Assembly: GCA_001899635.1 (NCBI GenBank)
Contig: MKVQ01000003.1
Coordinates: forward strand, 62,001 to 126,000
Direction of reading: 5' to 3'
DNA length: 64,000 nt
Origin: Myxococcales bacterium 68-20
GTDB lineage: Bacteria; Myxococcota_A; Polyangia; Polyangiales; Polyangiaceae
Shown here: piece after piece, positions 37,655-47,106 of the stretch
Position numbering within the stretch: the first letter of the stretch is position 1
How the letters are laid out: the number at the start of each line of letters is the position of its first letter
Notes under the pieces: model-generated
Told to the model about the DNA's origin: nothing
Seen by the model: only the letters and a program-made list of their open reading frames with translations
Database searches by the model: none
Program-made: the position numbers and the translations under genes

Positions 37655-39001
37655 TCATCTGGCATCGGCGCCGGACGACGTCCGGCGAAACGATGCCACG
37701 AAGTAACCGTCCGTTCCGTGCTCATGCGGGTGGAGCCGGAGCATCGTCGCGCCGTCGCCGGCGACGGCGACCGCCGCCGGCGCATCGAACGGCGCTGGCT
37801 CGAGCCCGGAAGCGGCGACCACGTCCGCGAGGACGTCCTCGGCCTCCTCGCGGAGGACGCTGCAGACCGCATAAACCACGCGTCCGCCCGGCTTCACGAG
37901 CGTGGCCGCGCGCGCGAGGATCGCGCGCTGGAGCCGGGCGAGCTCCTCGACGTCCGCGGCGGAGCGCCGGAGCGCCAGCTCGGGACGACGCCGGAGGGTA
38001 CCGGTGCCCGAACACGGAGCATCGATGAGGATGCGATCGTAGCCGGGCGGCGCACCACCCGTACCGAGCGACCAGTCCACGGCGTACGTCGCGCGCGGCC
38101 GACACTCGATACGCTCGAGCTCTCGGACAAGACGGTCGAGCTTCTTCGGATGGACGTCCGCCGCGTCCACCGATCCACCGGCGCCCACGGCGCGCGCGAG
38201 CAGACCGGTCTTGTTTCCCCGTCCCGCGCACGCGTCGAGCACCACCTCTCCGGCCCGCGCGCCAAGCGCGAGCGCGACGAGCTGCGAGCCCTCTTCTTGA
38301 GGTGTCCAGGCGCCCTCGTCATAGCCGGGAAGCTCGATCACTCTCCCCGCGCCGCGCGCGAGCACGGCGTGAGGCGAGACACGCCCGACCTCGAACGATG
38401 CCTGCGGCCTCGCCTCGCGAAGTCGCGCCAGCCAAGCGTCGCGCGCGCTCGCGTCCTCGATCCGAAGCCCGATCGGCGGCGCGCCGTCGTGCGAGCCGAG
38501 CAGGGCTCGAGCCGCGTCCTCCCCGATCGCGCGGATGACCGCTGCGCGCAGCGAGGGCTCGGTCGACTCGAACGCGGCGCGCTCGAGCTCGTCCGCCGAG
38601 GGCCTCGGCTCCGCCGCGAGCTTCCGGAGGACGGCGTTCGCGAACCCGGCGACCTGTGCACCACGCGACGTACGCACCGCGCTCACCGCCTCGCTCACGG
38701 CAGCGAACGCGGGCACGCGCGTGAGGACGAAGATCTGGTAGGCGGCGACCGCGAGGTGCGCGCGGACGATGGGGTCGAGCTTGTCGATGCCGCGCTTCGC
38801 ATGCCGGCCGATCCGCGCTTCGAGCCAGCCGAGGAGCCGGAGCGTCCCATAGACGAGCTCGGTCGCGAGCGCGCGGTCACGAGCGTCGAGCTGGACGGCA
38901 CGGTCCAGCTCAGCGTCCAGCGCGGCGGCGGCGAAGGCCTTGTCGGCCACCACACGCGCAATCACGGTGGCGGCGACGCCGCGTGCGCTCGGTACGAGCA
39001 T
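37655..39001 (-). CDS. rsmB: 16S rRNA m5C967 methyltransferase RsmB
   Basis: 448 residues. An N-terminal NusB-like helical domain (~1-140) contains LATELVYGTLR. The NOP2/Sun methyltransferase domain has SAM motif VLDACAGRGNKTG and two catalytic Cys motifs, DAPCSGTGTLRRRPEL and YAVCSVLREE. RsmB methylates C967 of 16S rRNA in the cytoplasm. Length and domain order are usual. No def or fmt gene accompanies it. Confidence 0.9.
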   Translation of the reverse strand: MLVPSARGVAATVIARVVADKAFAAAALDAELDRAVQLDARDRALATELVYGTLRLLGWLEARIGRHAKRGIDKLDPIVRAHLAVAAYQIFVLTRVPAFAAVSEAVSAVRTSRGAQVAGFANAVLRKLAAEPRPSADELERAAFESTEPSLRAAVIRAIGEDAARALLGSHDGAPPIGLRIEDASARDAWLARLREARPQASFEVGRVSPHAVLARGAGRVIELPGYDEGAWTPQEEGSQLVALALGARAGEVVLDACAGRGNKTGLLARAVGAGGSVDAADVHPKKLDRLVRELERIECRPRATYAVDWSLGTGGAPPGYDRILIDAPCSGTGTLRRRPELALRRSAADVEELARLQRAILARAATLVKPGGRVVYAVCSVLREEAEDVLADVVAASGLEPAPFDAPAAVAVAGDGATMLRLHPHEHGTDGYFVASFRRTSSGADAR

Positions 39002-39117
39002 GGGGGCACACGCCTAGCACGCGACGGGGCGCCGCTGGAAGTCGACTCCGCGGGGCGGGCGCGCGATCGCCATCCCCCTCGCCCACGTGACCAGACGCGG
39101 TCGCGAGCGTGCCGACG

Positions 39118-41169
39118 TCACTCCGGGCGCAAGCGAATGCGCGGCGGCGCCGGGAAGCTCGCGTTCTTGTAGTCGTACGGCTGGATGTGGACCACGGCCT
39201 TCTCGCAGACGCCGAGCTGAAGGCCGCCGCCGTTCGCCTTCGTGAGGCCGGGGCAGAAGCCGCTGCCGTTGGACTCGGGGCTCGCGTAGCCGCCTGCGCT
39301 GTTGGTCCCTTCCGCGACGACGAACGCGCAGCCGAGGCGATCGTCGTCGTTCGCGGGAATCGTGGGCCGACGGTAGAAGGTCAGGAACGCGTCGCCGTTG
39401 GCGATCGTGCTGCAGTCGGCCCATGCCGAGAGCGTCACCGGCACGCCGGCAGTGTTCTGGACGACGGCGTAGCGGCCGGGCTGGAGGACGTCGGTGTAGA
39501 GCGGCGCCGTCGTGCAGGATCCGGCCTCCGCCCAGCGAGACATGAGCCCGTCCGCGTCGAAGCGCGTGCCCAGCGTCGTCGTCGTCCCGATGGCGCCGAG
39601 CGCGAAGTTCACGCCCGTGGTGTCGCAACCGATGGTGAGGGACGCGCCCTGGCTCGTGCCGCCGCCGGGCGCGGGAGTCGTGACCGTGATCACGGCGCTG
39701 CCCGGGTTGAGCAGGTGGTTCGACGGGACGGTCGCCTTGAGCTGGCTGCCGCTGACGTAGGTCGACACGACCGCCTGGCCATTGCTCTTCACCGAGCTCG
39801 TGGAGACGAAGCCGGAGCCGTAGATGGTGACGACCGTATCCGCCGAGCCGGCGACCACCGCCGAGGGGTTGAGCGAGGTGATGCTCGGGACGCCGTTGGC
39901 GACTGTGAACGGGAGCGCCGCCGACGTGCCTCCGCCCGGAGCCGGATTGACGACGCGCACGGAGAGCGACGCCGCGCTTGCGAGCTGTGCGGCGCTCAGC
40001 ATGGCCTTGACGTGCGTGCTGTCGACGAACGTCGTCGCGACCGGCGCATTGTCGACCGTGATCTGCGAGGTGACGAAGAAGCCGACGCCGGTGACGACGA
40101 TCTCCCTCGGGCTCGATCCGGCCGCCACGGTGTTCGGCGCGACCGACGTTGCGGACGGAGCGGGGTACTGGACCTTGAAGACGACCGGCGTGCTCAGACC
40201 CCCGCCGGGGGGCGGGTTCTGCACCGCGATCGGGAAGTCGCCAGCCGCCGTGAGCGACGATGCAGGGACCTGTGCCTTCAGCTTGCTCGGTCCCAGATAA
40301 GTCGTCGGAAGCGACGCGCCGTTGAAGACGACCGAGCTCCCGCTCACGAAGCCGCCGCCGTTCACCGTCATCTCGAACGCCGCCGATCCGACGAACGCCG
40401 CCGACGGGTTGATGTTCTGGATCGAGGCGCTCGGGTTCGAGATCGTGAACGAGATCGACGGCGAGGTGCCGCCGCCGGGCGAGGGGCTCACGACCGTGAC
40501 GGGGACGCTCCCCGACGTCGCAAGGAGGCCGGACGGAATCGTCCCGGTGAGCTTCGAGCTGCTCACGAACGTCGTCGCGAGGTCCGTCATCCCGAAGACG
40601 ATCTTCGCCCCCTGCACGAAGTCCACGCCCGAGACCTCGAGCTGCGTGCTGTCGGTACCTGCGAGCACGGAGAGTGGCGAGAGCGCGATGAGCTGCGGCT
40701 CGGGATTGACGACGGCGAACGTCACTTCCTTGCTCGCACCACCGCCGGGCGGAGCCGTGCCGACCGACACGCGGAGCGTGGACACGGTCACGAGCTTGCC
40801 GGTCGGGATGGTCGCGCGGAGCTCGGTGCCGCTCACGAACGACGTCGCGAGAGGCGCACCGTCGAGCTGCACGATCGAGCGCGGAACGAAGTTGTTCCCG
40901 GAGACGATGATCGACGGCCCCACCGATCCGACCGTCGCCTCGTTCGGCGAGATCGAGTCGACCTCGGGGGCGGACGCCTCGTCGGGGTCCTTCGGCTTCT
41001 GCGTGTCGCCGATGTCCGGGATCGGATCCGTGGGCTCCTCGGTCGTCGTCGTCCCCGCGTCCGCGGCGAGAAGCGCCCGCGGCTCCCCCTCCGCGCACCC
41101 GCCGAAGGCGAGCGCGGCGAGAACGAACGTAGAGATGGGGAGGATGAACGAAGAGCGCGGTCGGAGCAT
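39118..41169 (-). CDS. Lipoprotein with six tandem IPT/TIG domains
   Basis: 683 residues from ATG 41169 (upstream start 41253 less likely). Lipobox LAFGGC is followed by an Asp/Thr/Glu-rich linker. Six IPT/TIG immunoglobulin-like units of ~80 residues follow, each with a start like SISPNEATVGS, then VSGNNFVPRS, and a linker ending PPGGGAS or PAPGGGTS. The last ~150 residues form a Cys-rich C-terminal domain (CDTTGVNF, AGSCTTAPLY, LGCAFV, GFCPG, GVCEKA). TIG units act as rods on surface proteins, so this is probably a surface adhesin or spacer. The ligand is unknown. Confidence 0.78.
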   Translation of the reverse strand: MLRPRSSFILPISTFVLAALAFGGCAEGEPRALLAADAGTTTTEEPTDPIPDIGDTQKPKDPDEASAPEVDSISPNEATVGSVGPSIIVSGNNFVPRSIVQLDGAPLATSFVSGTELRATIPTGKLVTVSTLRVSVGTAPPGGGASKEVTFAVVNPEPQLIALSPLSVLAGTDSTQLEVSGVDFVQGAKIVFGMTDLATTFVSSSKLTGTIPSGLLATSGSVPVTVVSPSPGGGTSPSISFTISNPSASIQNINPSAAFVGSAAFEMTVNGGGFVSGSSVVFNGASLPTTYLGPSKLKAQVPASSLTAAGDFPIAVQNPPPGGGLSTPVVFKVQYPAPSATSVAPNTVAAGSSPREIVVTGVGFFVTSQITVDNAPVATTFVDSTHVKAMLSAAQLASAASLSVRVVNPAPGGGTSAALPFTVANGVPSITSLNPSAVVAGSADTVVTIYGSGFVSTSSVKSNGQAVVSTYVSGSQLKATVPSNHLLNPGSAVITVTTPAPGGGTSQGASLTIGCDTTGVNFALGAIGTTTTLGTRFDADGLMSRWAEAGSCTTAPLYTDVLQPGRYAVVQNTAGVPVTLSAWADCSTIANGDAFLTFYRRPTIPANDDDRLGCAFVVAEGTNSAGGYASPESNGSGFCPGLTKANGGGLQLGVCEKAVVHIQPYDYKNASFPAPPRIRLRPE

Positions 41170-41307
41170 GATGGCGAGGCCGGCATTCGGCTGCCAGGCG
41201 GCAGGCCGAGCGAAGCCGCTCGCCGTATGACACACCGCATGAGGGCGTGCCATTCGGACCGCAAGTTTTCAGCTCATGAGACGCAAGCGATGCGGACTCG
41301 GCTCCGC

Positions 41308-43074
41308 TCAGTTCACGATTTCACGGACTTGGAGGACGATCGCGTCCCAGTGCCACTTCCGGGAGACGTCGTTCTTGAAGGCGATGAGCATCAGCACGGC
41401 GAGGATGCTGATCCCGAACAGGCTCGAGAGGGCCCGGGCACGAACGCTCACCGGGCGGCGGCGAACCCACTCGATGAAGAAGAGGAGGAGGTGGCCACCG
41501 TCGAGGACGGGGATCGGTAGGAGGTTGATGAGCCCGAGGTTCACGCTCGTCACCGCCATCGCCCAAACGAAGTAGGTGGTGCCCTTCGCGCCGGCGTCGC
41601 CCGCGACGTCGTAGAGCGTGATGGGGCCGCTCACCGACGCGAGGCTCACCCGGCCCTGAGCGATCCGGACGAAGCCGACGACGATGAACTTGATCGCGTT
41701 CATCGTCTCCTCGACCCCGCGGCGCACCGCATAGACGGCCGGCTGCGGGTTCGGAACCAGCTTGCTCGCGACGCGCGGCTGCCAGTGCGTCGTTCGGAAG
41801 ACGTAGCGCTCGTAGTGTTGTCCGAGCTCGTCGTCCCAGCGCTCCTTCCGGAGCTGGAACGTCCCGCTCATCCGCTCACCGTCGCGCGTCCACACGAGCT
41901 CGTGAACGCGATTCGGCTCTCGAAGGAGCATGCCGAGCATCGAGGTGTCGTCGACGGAATACCCGCCGCGACGCTCGACCTTCCACATCCGCTGCGGGAC
42001 GCCGTCGAGATGAGTGATGCGGTCGCCCGCACGAAGCCCCATCTTGTGCTCGCTCGATCCCTCCGGGACGAACGCGACGTACATCTCGACGCCCTCGATG
42101 CCGGTTCGATCGAAGACGTCCTTCGCGCGCCCCTCCGGATCACCTTCGCGAACGACGGCGCCCTCTTCGCGCGGGCGCGGCGCGAGCGAGGCGATCCCGG
42201 TCTCGAGGACGGCAAAGTCGCAAAGGCCTCCGAGCCCCTGCGGGACCGTCACCGGACGCACGTAGGTGAGCACCACGTTGTCGCCGCGGTTCTGCGAGAG
42301 GAGCTTCTGCAGGTCGACGAACGTGTCCACCTTGCGGCCGTTCACTGCCGTGATGCGGTCGAAGGTGCGAAGCCCCGCACGCCAGGCGGGCGAGTCCGTC
42401 CGCGGGATCCCGATGACGGGCGCTGCGAACGTGGGCGCGATCCCGATCCGGCCGACGTGCTCGAAGAGCTCGAGCTCGCTCGGCTCGACGACCTCGATCT
42501 CGTCGTTCGGCGTGACGCTGACGTCGACGCTCTTGCCTTCGCGATCGATCGTGACGCGCGTCGCCACGCCCGCCTTCTTGGCGAACGCCTTCTGCACCTC
42601 GGGGAAGCTCTGGACCGGCTCGCCGTCGATCGCCGTGATGACGTCACCCGCAAAGAGCTTGCCGTCGGCGGGCTTGCCGGGGAACACGACCCCCACCGTG
42701 GGCGGGAGGAACTCTTTGTCCTCCAGGTAGACCGACGTGTAGAGGGCGACCGGGAAGACGAGGTTCATCGCCGGGCCGGCGAGGACGATGACGACGCGCT
42801 TCCAGAGCGGCTGCGCCTCGAACGTGCGGTACTTCTCCTCCGGGAGGATCGGCTGCTCCGCCTTCCCTTCCTCGAGCATCTTCACGAAGCCGCCGAACGG
42901 GAGCAGCCCGATGCAGTACTCCGTCTCCTTGCCGCGGACCTTCAGCACCTTCGGCCCGAAGCCGATGGAGAACGTCAGCACCTTCACCCCGAAGAGCTTC
43001 GCGAACGCGAAATGCCCGAACTCGTGGATGAAGATCAGGATGCTGATGAAGAGGATGAAATAGAGGAGATCCAC
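41308..43074 (-). CDS. rseP: Site-2 zinc metalloprotease RseP with extra PDZ region
   Basis: 588 residues. An N-terminal transmembrane helix carries HEFGH (His17, Glu18, His21), and NLLPIPVLDGGHLL near 515-530 supplies the second metal motif; both are S2P hallmarks. FSIGFGPKVLK and LLPFGGFVKM are family-typical. The central part has three PDZ-like regions (VFPGKPADGKLFAGD; IPRTDSPAWRAGLRTFD; VPEGSSEHKMGLRAGDR), against two in E. coli. RseP cleaves anti-sigma factors and signal peptides in the membrane. No dxr or bam gene adjoins it. Confidence 0.9.
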   Translation of the reverse strand: MDLLYFILFISILIFIHEFGHFAFAKLFGVKVLTFSIGFGPKVLKVRGKETEYCIGLLPFGGFVKMLEEGKAEQPILPEEKYRTFEAQPLWKRVVIVLAGPAMNLVFPVALYTSVYLEDKEFLPPTVGVVFPGKPADGKLFAGDVITAIDGEPVQSFPEVQKAFAKKAGVATRVTIDREGKSVDVSVTPNDEIEVVEPSELELFEHVGRIGIAPTFAAPVIGIPRTDSPAWRAGLRTFDRITAVNGRKVDTFVDLQKLLSQNRGDNVVLTYVRPVTVPQGLGGLCDFAVLETGIASLAPRPREEGAVVREGDPEGRAKDVFDRTGIEGVEMYVAFVPEGSSEHKMGLRAGDRITHLDGVPQRMWKVERRGGYSVDDTSMLGMLLREPNRVHELVWTRDGERMSGTFQLRKERWDDELGQHYERYVFRTTHWQPRVASKLVPNPQPAVYAVRRGVEETMNAIKFIVVGFVRIAQGRVSLASVSGPITLYDVAGDAGAKGTTYFVWAMAVTSVNLGLINLLPIPVLDGGHLLLFFIEWVRRRPVSVRARALSSLFGISILAVLMLIAFKNDVSRKWHWDAIVLQVREIVN

Positions 43075-43303
43075 GGCGTGAAGCGGGGCGGAGGGGGCGC
43101 GCGGCCGATCTTATTGCCGCTCGCCGCGCGCGGGCGTCAAGGCCTGACGCGTCGCGCGCCCCTCACCACCGGCTTCGTCGGGCGTTCGTCGTGCATTCTC
43201 CCCGATTCTGCCGATTTCTTCGGGCGTGTCCGTGCGTTCGCACGACACACGGCGCGCTTCGGACCGAAGGTGCGGCCCGAAGCCTGCTACTAGAGGAAAG
43301 CTC

Positions 43304-44986
43304 ATGTCGCTCGAGCCGCCGCGGATGGAGTCCAGGCCGCTGGACGCAGTCCGCGCCCGTGAAAGGGGTCGCGTTCGGCACCTTGCACGGCGGCTCGTCG
43401 CGCTCGGCGCCGTCGTCGCGATCGGCGGAGCGACCTCGCGAGCGAGCGCACAATCGAACTACCGCAGCGCGCCGGTGGGCGGTCGCTCGCAGCTGCTCGG
43501 CGGCACTGGCATGACCTACGGAAGGGACGCGGCCGCCGCGTTCCTCAACCCCGCGACCGCGGTCCTCGTCGACGACCAGAGGCTCTCGTTCTCGGTCAAC
43601 TTCTACACGGTCTCGTTCGTCCACGCACCGCGGTGGTACGTGCCCGGCCCGATCGACCGCGCCAGGTTCGGCGCGCTCGACATCTCGGACGCGACGATGA
43701 ACGACCTCGAGTTCAATGCGCTCCCGTCGAGCCTGTGCATCTTCTTCCGCGTGGGCGACGCGAACCCGCTCGCCGCGGCGCAGATGGATCCGCGCACGCG
43801 CGATGCGCGCCTCGGGCTCTGCTTCGCGACGATCGCGAGCCAGTCGTTCGACTTCGCTGCCGAAGGATTCAGCGCGAGCCGGTCACCGAGCGTCTCACGC
43901 CAGGCGCAGACGCTCTCGCAGAGCTACACCCGCTTCGCCGCCGGACCGACGTACGCCATGCGGGTGACGAATGCGCTCACGCTCGGCGCGTCGGTCCACG
44001 CGAGCCTCGCGAGCCACCGCAGCTTGCTCGCGGCCACGGCGACGACGTACGGCTCCTCGCCCTCCGCGATCAACTCGATGTTCTACAGTGGCTCGCGCGG
44101 CGACTCGTTCCAACTCGACGCGACCGTCGGCGCGACGCTGCGCTTCGGGAAGCAGACCGTGGGGATGTCGCTGAGGAGCCCGTCTGCACACGTGTTCGGC
44201 GTCGGCGGCGCCAACCAGCAGTCGTACTTCGACGGCGCCGGCAGCCAGGCCTCCCTCGTCTCGGCGCAGGGCTCCTTCGTTTCGCGCTCCCCGCCCCGGC
44301 TCGGTCTCGGCACCGGCATCGAGGGCGCGTGGGGGCTGGTCGAGCTCGACACGACCTACCACTTCCCGATCGACGCCTACAGCGCGGAGCTCGAAGGGCA
44401 TCAGGTGACGACGACCAGCGGCGCGGTCGACGATCGACCGGCGAAGCTCGCGCTGACCGAGCGCGCTCGCGGCGTCGTCAACATCGCCGCCGGGGCCGAG
44501 GTCTTCATGTCCCCGAGCGTGAGCGTCCTCACCGGCCTGTCGACCGACTTCAGCGCCGTCCCGCAGGGCGCGCTCAAGGGCGGGAGCCTCTTCAACTACT
44601 ACCCGCACCAGACGCACCGCGTGGCCGGCTCGTTCGGCGTCAGCTCCAAGGGCACCGGTGGTGAGCTGCTCGTCGGGGCGGAGCTCTCCGTCGGCTGGGG
44701 CCAGCGACTCGCGGTGAACTCGTACCAGCTCCCGCCCGTGGTCGGCACCACGGGTCACGGCACCTACCAGCTCATGTTCGTCGTCGCAGGCTCCACGAGC
44801 CTCCGCGCGATCAAACGCGCGGTCGAGGACGTCCGCGACGTGCTCACGAACCCGAAGCCGCTCCCGCCCATCATCCCGACGCGGCCACTGCCCGAGTACA
44901 ACCCGCGTGTCCGCGAGGAGGAGAAGCGGCGCGAAAAACGCGACGAGCCGGAGGAACGAAGGGGCCCGGCAGAGCAGCGCCCCTGA
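43304..44986 (+). CDS. FadL/OmpP1-like outer-membrane protein
   Basis: 560 residues from ATG 43304, preceded by AGAGGAAAG. The long signal sequence ends SRASAQ near 50. LLGGTGMTYGRDAAAAFLNPA is the N-terminal signature of the OMPP1/FadL/TodX family, which forms 14-stranded barrels moving hydrophobic compounds. The remainder has regular alternating beta strands. The C-terminal ~35 residues are a charged tail (REEEKRREKRDE) past the barrel, unusual for the family. The start lies in a 229-nt divergent region with rseP. Confidence 0.72.
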   Translation: MSLEPPRMESRPLDAVRARERGRVRHLARRLVALGAVVAIGGATSRASAQSNYRSAPVGGRSQLLGGTGMTYGRDAAAAFLNPATAVLVDDQRLSFSVNFYTVSFVHAPRWYVPGPIDRARFGALDISDATMNDLEFNALPSSLCIFFRVGDANPLAAAQMDPRTRDARLGLCFATIASQSFDFAAEGFSASRSPSVSRQAQTLSQSYTRFAAGPTYAMRVTNALTLGASVHASLASHRSLLAATATTYGSSPSAINSMFYSGSRGDSFQLDATVGATLRFGKQTVGMSLRSPSAHVFGVGGANQQSYFDGAGSQASLVSAQGSFVSRSPPRLGLGTGIEGAWGLVELDTTYHFPIDAYSAELEGHQVTTTSGAVDDRPAKLALTERARGVVNIAAGAEVFMSPSVSVLTGLSTDFSAVPQGALKGGSLFNYYPHQTHRVAGSFGVSSKGTGGELLVGAELSVGWGQRLAVNSYQLPPVVGTTGHGTYQLMFVVAGSTSLRAIKRAVEDVRDVLTNPKPLPPIIPTRPLPEYNPRVREEEKRREKRDEPEERRGPAEQRP

Positions 44987-45043
44987 CTCCGGCGTCCGGC
45001 AATCGCGAGCGCACCACACGGTGCGCGCGCTCTTGGCCTTGGC

Positions 45044-45760
45044 TCAGGAGAGCGTCGCGCCGGCGCCGGCAGAGCCGGCCGTTCGCGAGCGAACGACCGC
45101 GTCGAACAGCTCGCGCCCGCTCGTCCCTCCGAGACACGCCTCGCTCATGCGCTCCGGGTGGGGCATGAGGCCGAGCACGTTCTTCTTCGGGCCGCCGTAG
45201 ATCCCGGCGATGTTCCGCACCGAGCCGTTCGGGTTTGCGCCTTCACTGACCTCGCCGCTCTCGTCGCAATAGAGGAGAGCCACCTGTCCCTCGCCGTCGA
45301 GGCGCGCGAGCACCTCGCTGGACGCCTGGTAGCGGCCCTCACCGTGCGCGATCGGGAGGCGAAGGACCTTGCCGTTCGAAGGCGAGAACGGCCCGTCGGC
45401 CGCGACCTTCACGAAGACGTCGCGGCACTCGAACCGGAGGTGGAGGTTCCGCGTGAGCGCCCCGGGGAGGAGCCCGCACTCGGTGAGGATCTGGAACCCG
45501 TTGCAGACTCCGAGGACGTAGCCGCCGCGCGCCGCGTGCTCCGAGATCGCCTTCATGATCGGTCCGACCTTCGCGATCGCCCCGCAGCGGAGGTAGTCGC
45601 CGTAGCTGAACCCACCCGGAATGGCGACGAGGTCGGTCCCCGCGGGCAGCTCGGTGTCCGTATGCCAGACCTTCGTGACCTTCGCGCCAGCGAGCTCGAG
45701 CGTACGGACCATCTCGGCATCGGCGTTGAGTCCAGGGAAGATGACGACGGAGGCCAACAT
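45044..45760 (-). CDS. purQ: Phosphoribosylformylglycinamidine synthase subunit PurQ
   Basis: 238 residues. The class I glutamine amidotransferase triad is visible: GYVLGVCNGFQ with Cys86, and LMPHPERMSEA with His and Glu. PurQ hydrolyses glutamine and passes ammonia to PurL in de novo purine synthesis. It is on the minus strand, with purL 1.3 kb away in the opposite direction and hypBA between them. No PurS is visible nearby, although one should exist with this PurL type. Confidence 0.94.
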   Translation of the reverse strand: MLASVVIFPGLNADAEMVRTLELAGAKVTKVWHTDTELPAGTDLVAIPGGFSYGDYLRCGAIAKVGPIMKAISEHAARGGYVLGVCNGFQILTECGLLPGALTRNLHLRFECRDVFVKVAADGPFSPSNGKVLRLPIAHGEGRYQASSEVLARLDGEGQVALLYCDESGEVSEGANPNGSVRNIAGIYGGPKKNVLGLMPHPERMSEACLGGTSGRELFDAVVRSRTAGSAGAGATLS

Positions 45761-45840
45761 GCGGCTCGGTTACCACGGGCGACGGGCGCGCGGAAGGCGT
45801 GGCGCGCGCCGTCTTCGCTCGGAGAACGCCGGCGCTACCT

Positions 45841-46599
45841 CTACCGGACGAGCCAATCACACCATTCGTCGAGCCCGTCTTCGTGGACGACCGAGACCGG
45901 CAGCACCCGAAGGCGCGGGTTCACCCTGCGAACGTTCGCGATGCAGCGGGCGTCGTCGAAGGCGACATGAGGCGCGAGATCGGTCTTCGAGAGAACGAGC
46001 AGCTCGGCTGCCCGGAAGACGTGAGCGTACTTGAGGGGCTCATCCTCCCCCTCCGTGACCGACATCACGACGACCTTCGCGCGCTCGCCGAGATCGTAGA
46101 GGGCCGGACAGACGAGGTTGCCCACGTTCTCGACGACCACGACGCTCCGGGGCCTCGGCGCCATGGCGCTCAGGCCGTCGGCGACCATCGAGGCGTCGAG
46201 ATGACACCCCGGGCCGGTGTTGATCTGGAGTACCCGGCCTCCCGCGCGCTCGATCCGCTTCGCGTCGACGTCGCTCGTCTGGTCGCCTTCGATCACGACG
46301 AGCTGGACGTCGTCCCCCCGGAGACGCCGCAGCGTCGCCTCGACGAGCGAGGTCTTCCCGGCCTCGGGTGCACCGATGAGGTTGATCATCGTCACGTCGA
46401 TGTCGGAGAGGAGGCGCCGCGTCCGCGTGGCGATCTGGTTGTTCTTGGCGAGGAGCTCGCGCTCGATGTGCACGGTGCGCACCTCTCGACCCCAGCCGTA
46501 CCCGACACCGGGACGCGGGCCGCGATCGTCGTCATCGTCGTCGTGCTCGTGCACGAGCACGTGTCCGCTCTCGCCCCCGCAGCCGCACGACGTGCACAT
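45841..46599 (-). CDS. hypB: Hydrogenase/urease nickel-incorporation GTPase HypB
   Basis: 252 residues from ATG 46599, overlapping the hypA stop as TGATG. The N-terminus MCTSCGCGG holds the high-affinity nickel motif, followed by a His/Asp-rich stretch (HVLVHEHDDDDDD). The G domain has the P-loop GAPEAGKTS, then GDQTSDVDAKRI and KTDLAPH. ENVGNLVCPALYDLGE is the G-domain metal site. HypB delivers nickel to [NiFe]-hydrogenase with HypA. No hydrogenase structural gene is in the window. Confidence 0.92.
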   Translation of the reverse strand: MCTSCGCGGESGHVLVHEHDDDDDDRGPRPGVGYGWGREVRTVHIERELLAKNNQIATRTRRLLSDIDVTMINLIGAPEAGKTSLVEATLRRLRGDDVQLVVIEGDQTSDVDAKRIERAGGRVLQINTGPGCHLDASMVADGLSAMAPRPRSVVVVENVGNLVCPALYDLGERAKVVVMSVTEGEDEPLKYAHVFRAAELLVLSKTDLAPHVAFDDARCIANVRRVNPRLRVLPVSVVHEDGLDEWCDWLVR

Positions 46600-46832
46600 C
46601 AGCTGACCTCCACTTCCTCGAGCAAGAGCTCGTCTCCATCCGTCTCGACGATGTCGTGCGACGCGCCCTCGAGCGCCGTACCGACGGTGCAAGCGTCGAA
46701 GCAGAACCGCAGCGCCCGAGGCGACGCGCCCGCGCGCCGGCCGACGACGAGCCGCACCACGTGCACGCGTGCGCCGCCGGCCTCGCATGTCACGGCGGCA
46801 ACGACCTCATCCATCAGCGACAGCTCATGCAC
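46599..46832 (-). CDS. hypA: HypA lacking its zinc-ribbon
   Basis: 77 residues from GTG 46832, giving (M/V)HELSLMDEVV, the family N-terminus with nickel-binding His2. RALRFCFDACTVGTALEGA corresponds to the middle of HypA, and DGDELLLEEVEV to the last strand. The segment between them, which in HypA carries two Cys-pair zinc knuckles, is missing: the frame passes from EGASHDIVE straight to TDGDEL. Usual length is about 113-118 residues. The remaining fold matches HypA and it is translationally coupled to hypB, so it is probably expressed. Confidence 0.8.
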   Translation of the reverse strand: MHELSLMDEVVAAVTCEAGGARVHVVRLVVGRRAGASPRALRFCFDACTVGTALEGASHDIVETDGDELLLEEVEVS

Positions 46833-46930
46833 GGCGCCCCTCCCGCCAGACCACGAACAAGAAGCAGGCCTCGCGACGGCCGCTACGGTCGAGCCTGATC
46901 TCGCGTTCTTCCCCCACCCGCTCGAGCTCG

Positions 46931-46960
46931 CGCGAGAACGCGCGAGAACGCGCGAGAACG
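46931..46960. repeat. Three perfect copies of a 10-bp tandem repeat
   Basis: The decamer cgcgagaacg is repeated three times exactly, in the 274-nt gap between hypA and purL (divergent genes). It may be a slippage microsatellite or a repeated protein-binding site. Nothing else distinctive was seen in 46833-47106. Confidence 0.8.
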
Positions 46961-47106
46961 CCTCGCGTGTCATCAGCGCCCGCTGCGCCGGAGCCGCGGC
47001 GGCGAGCGCTCGCCGGCCGCGCGGATCGCGATGCGCTTCCGCCCAGGTCGCAGCAGTCGTAGCGCGCCCCCTCGACCCGCCGGATCGGACCGGCTAAGAG
47101 GGCGCC

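Noticed and set aside
39109-41520. 803-codon plus-strand frame opposite the TIG lipoprotein
   Set aside because: Arg/Glu/Asp-rich without a fold; the minus strand has signal peptide, lipobox and six TIG units.
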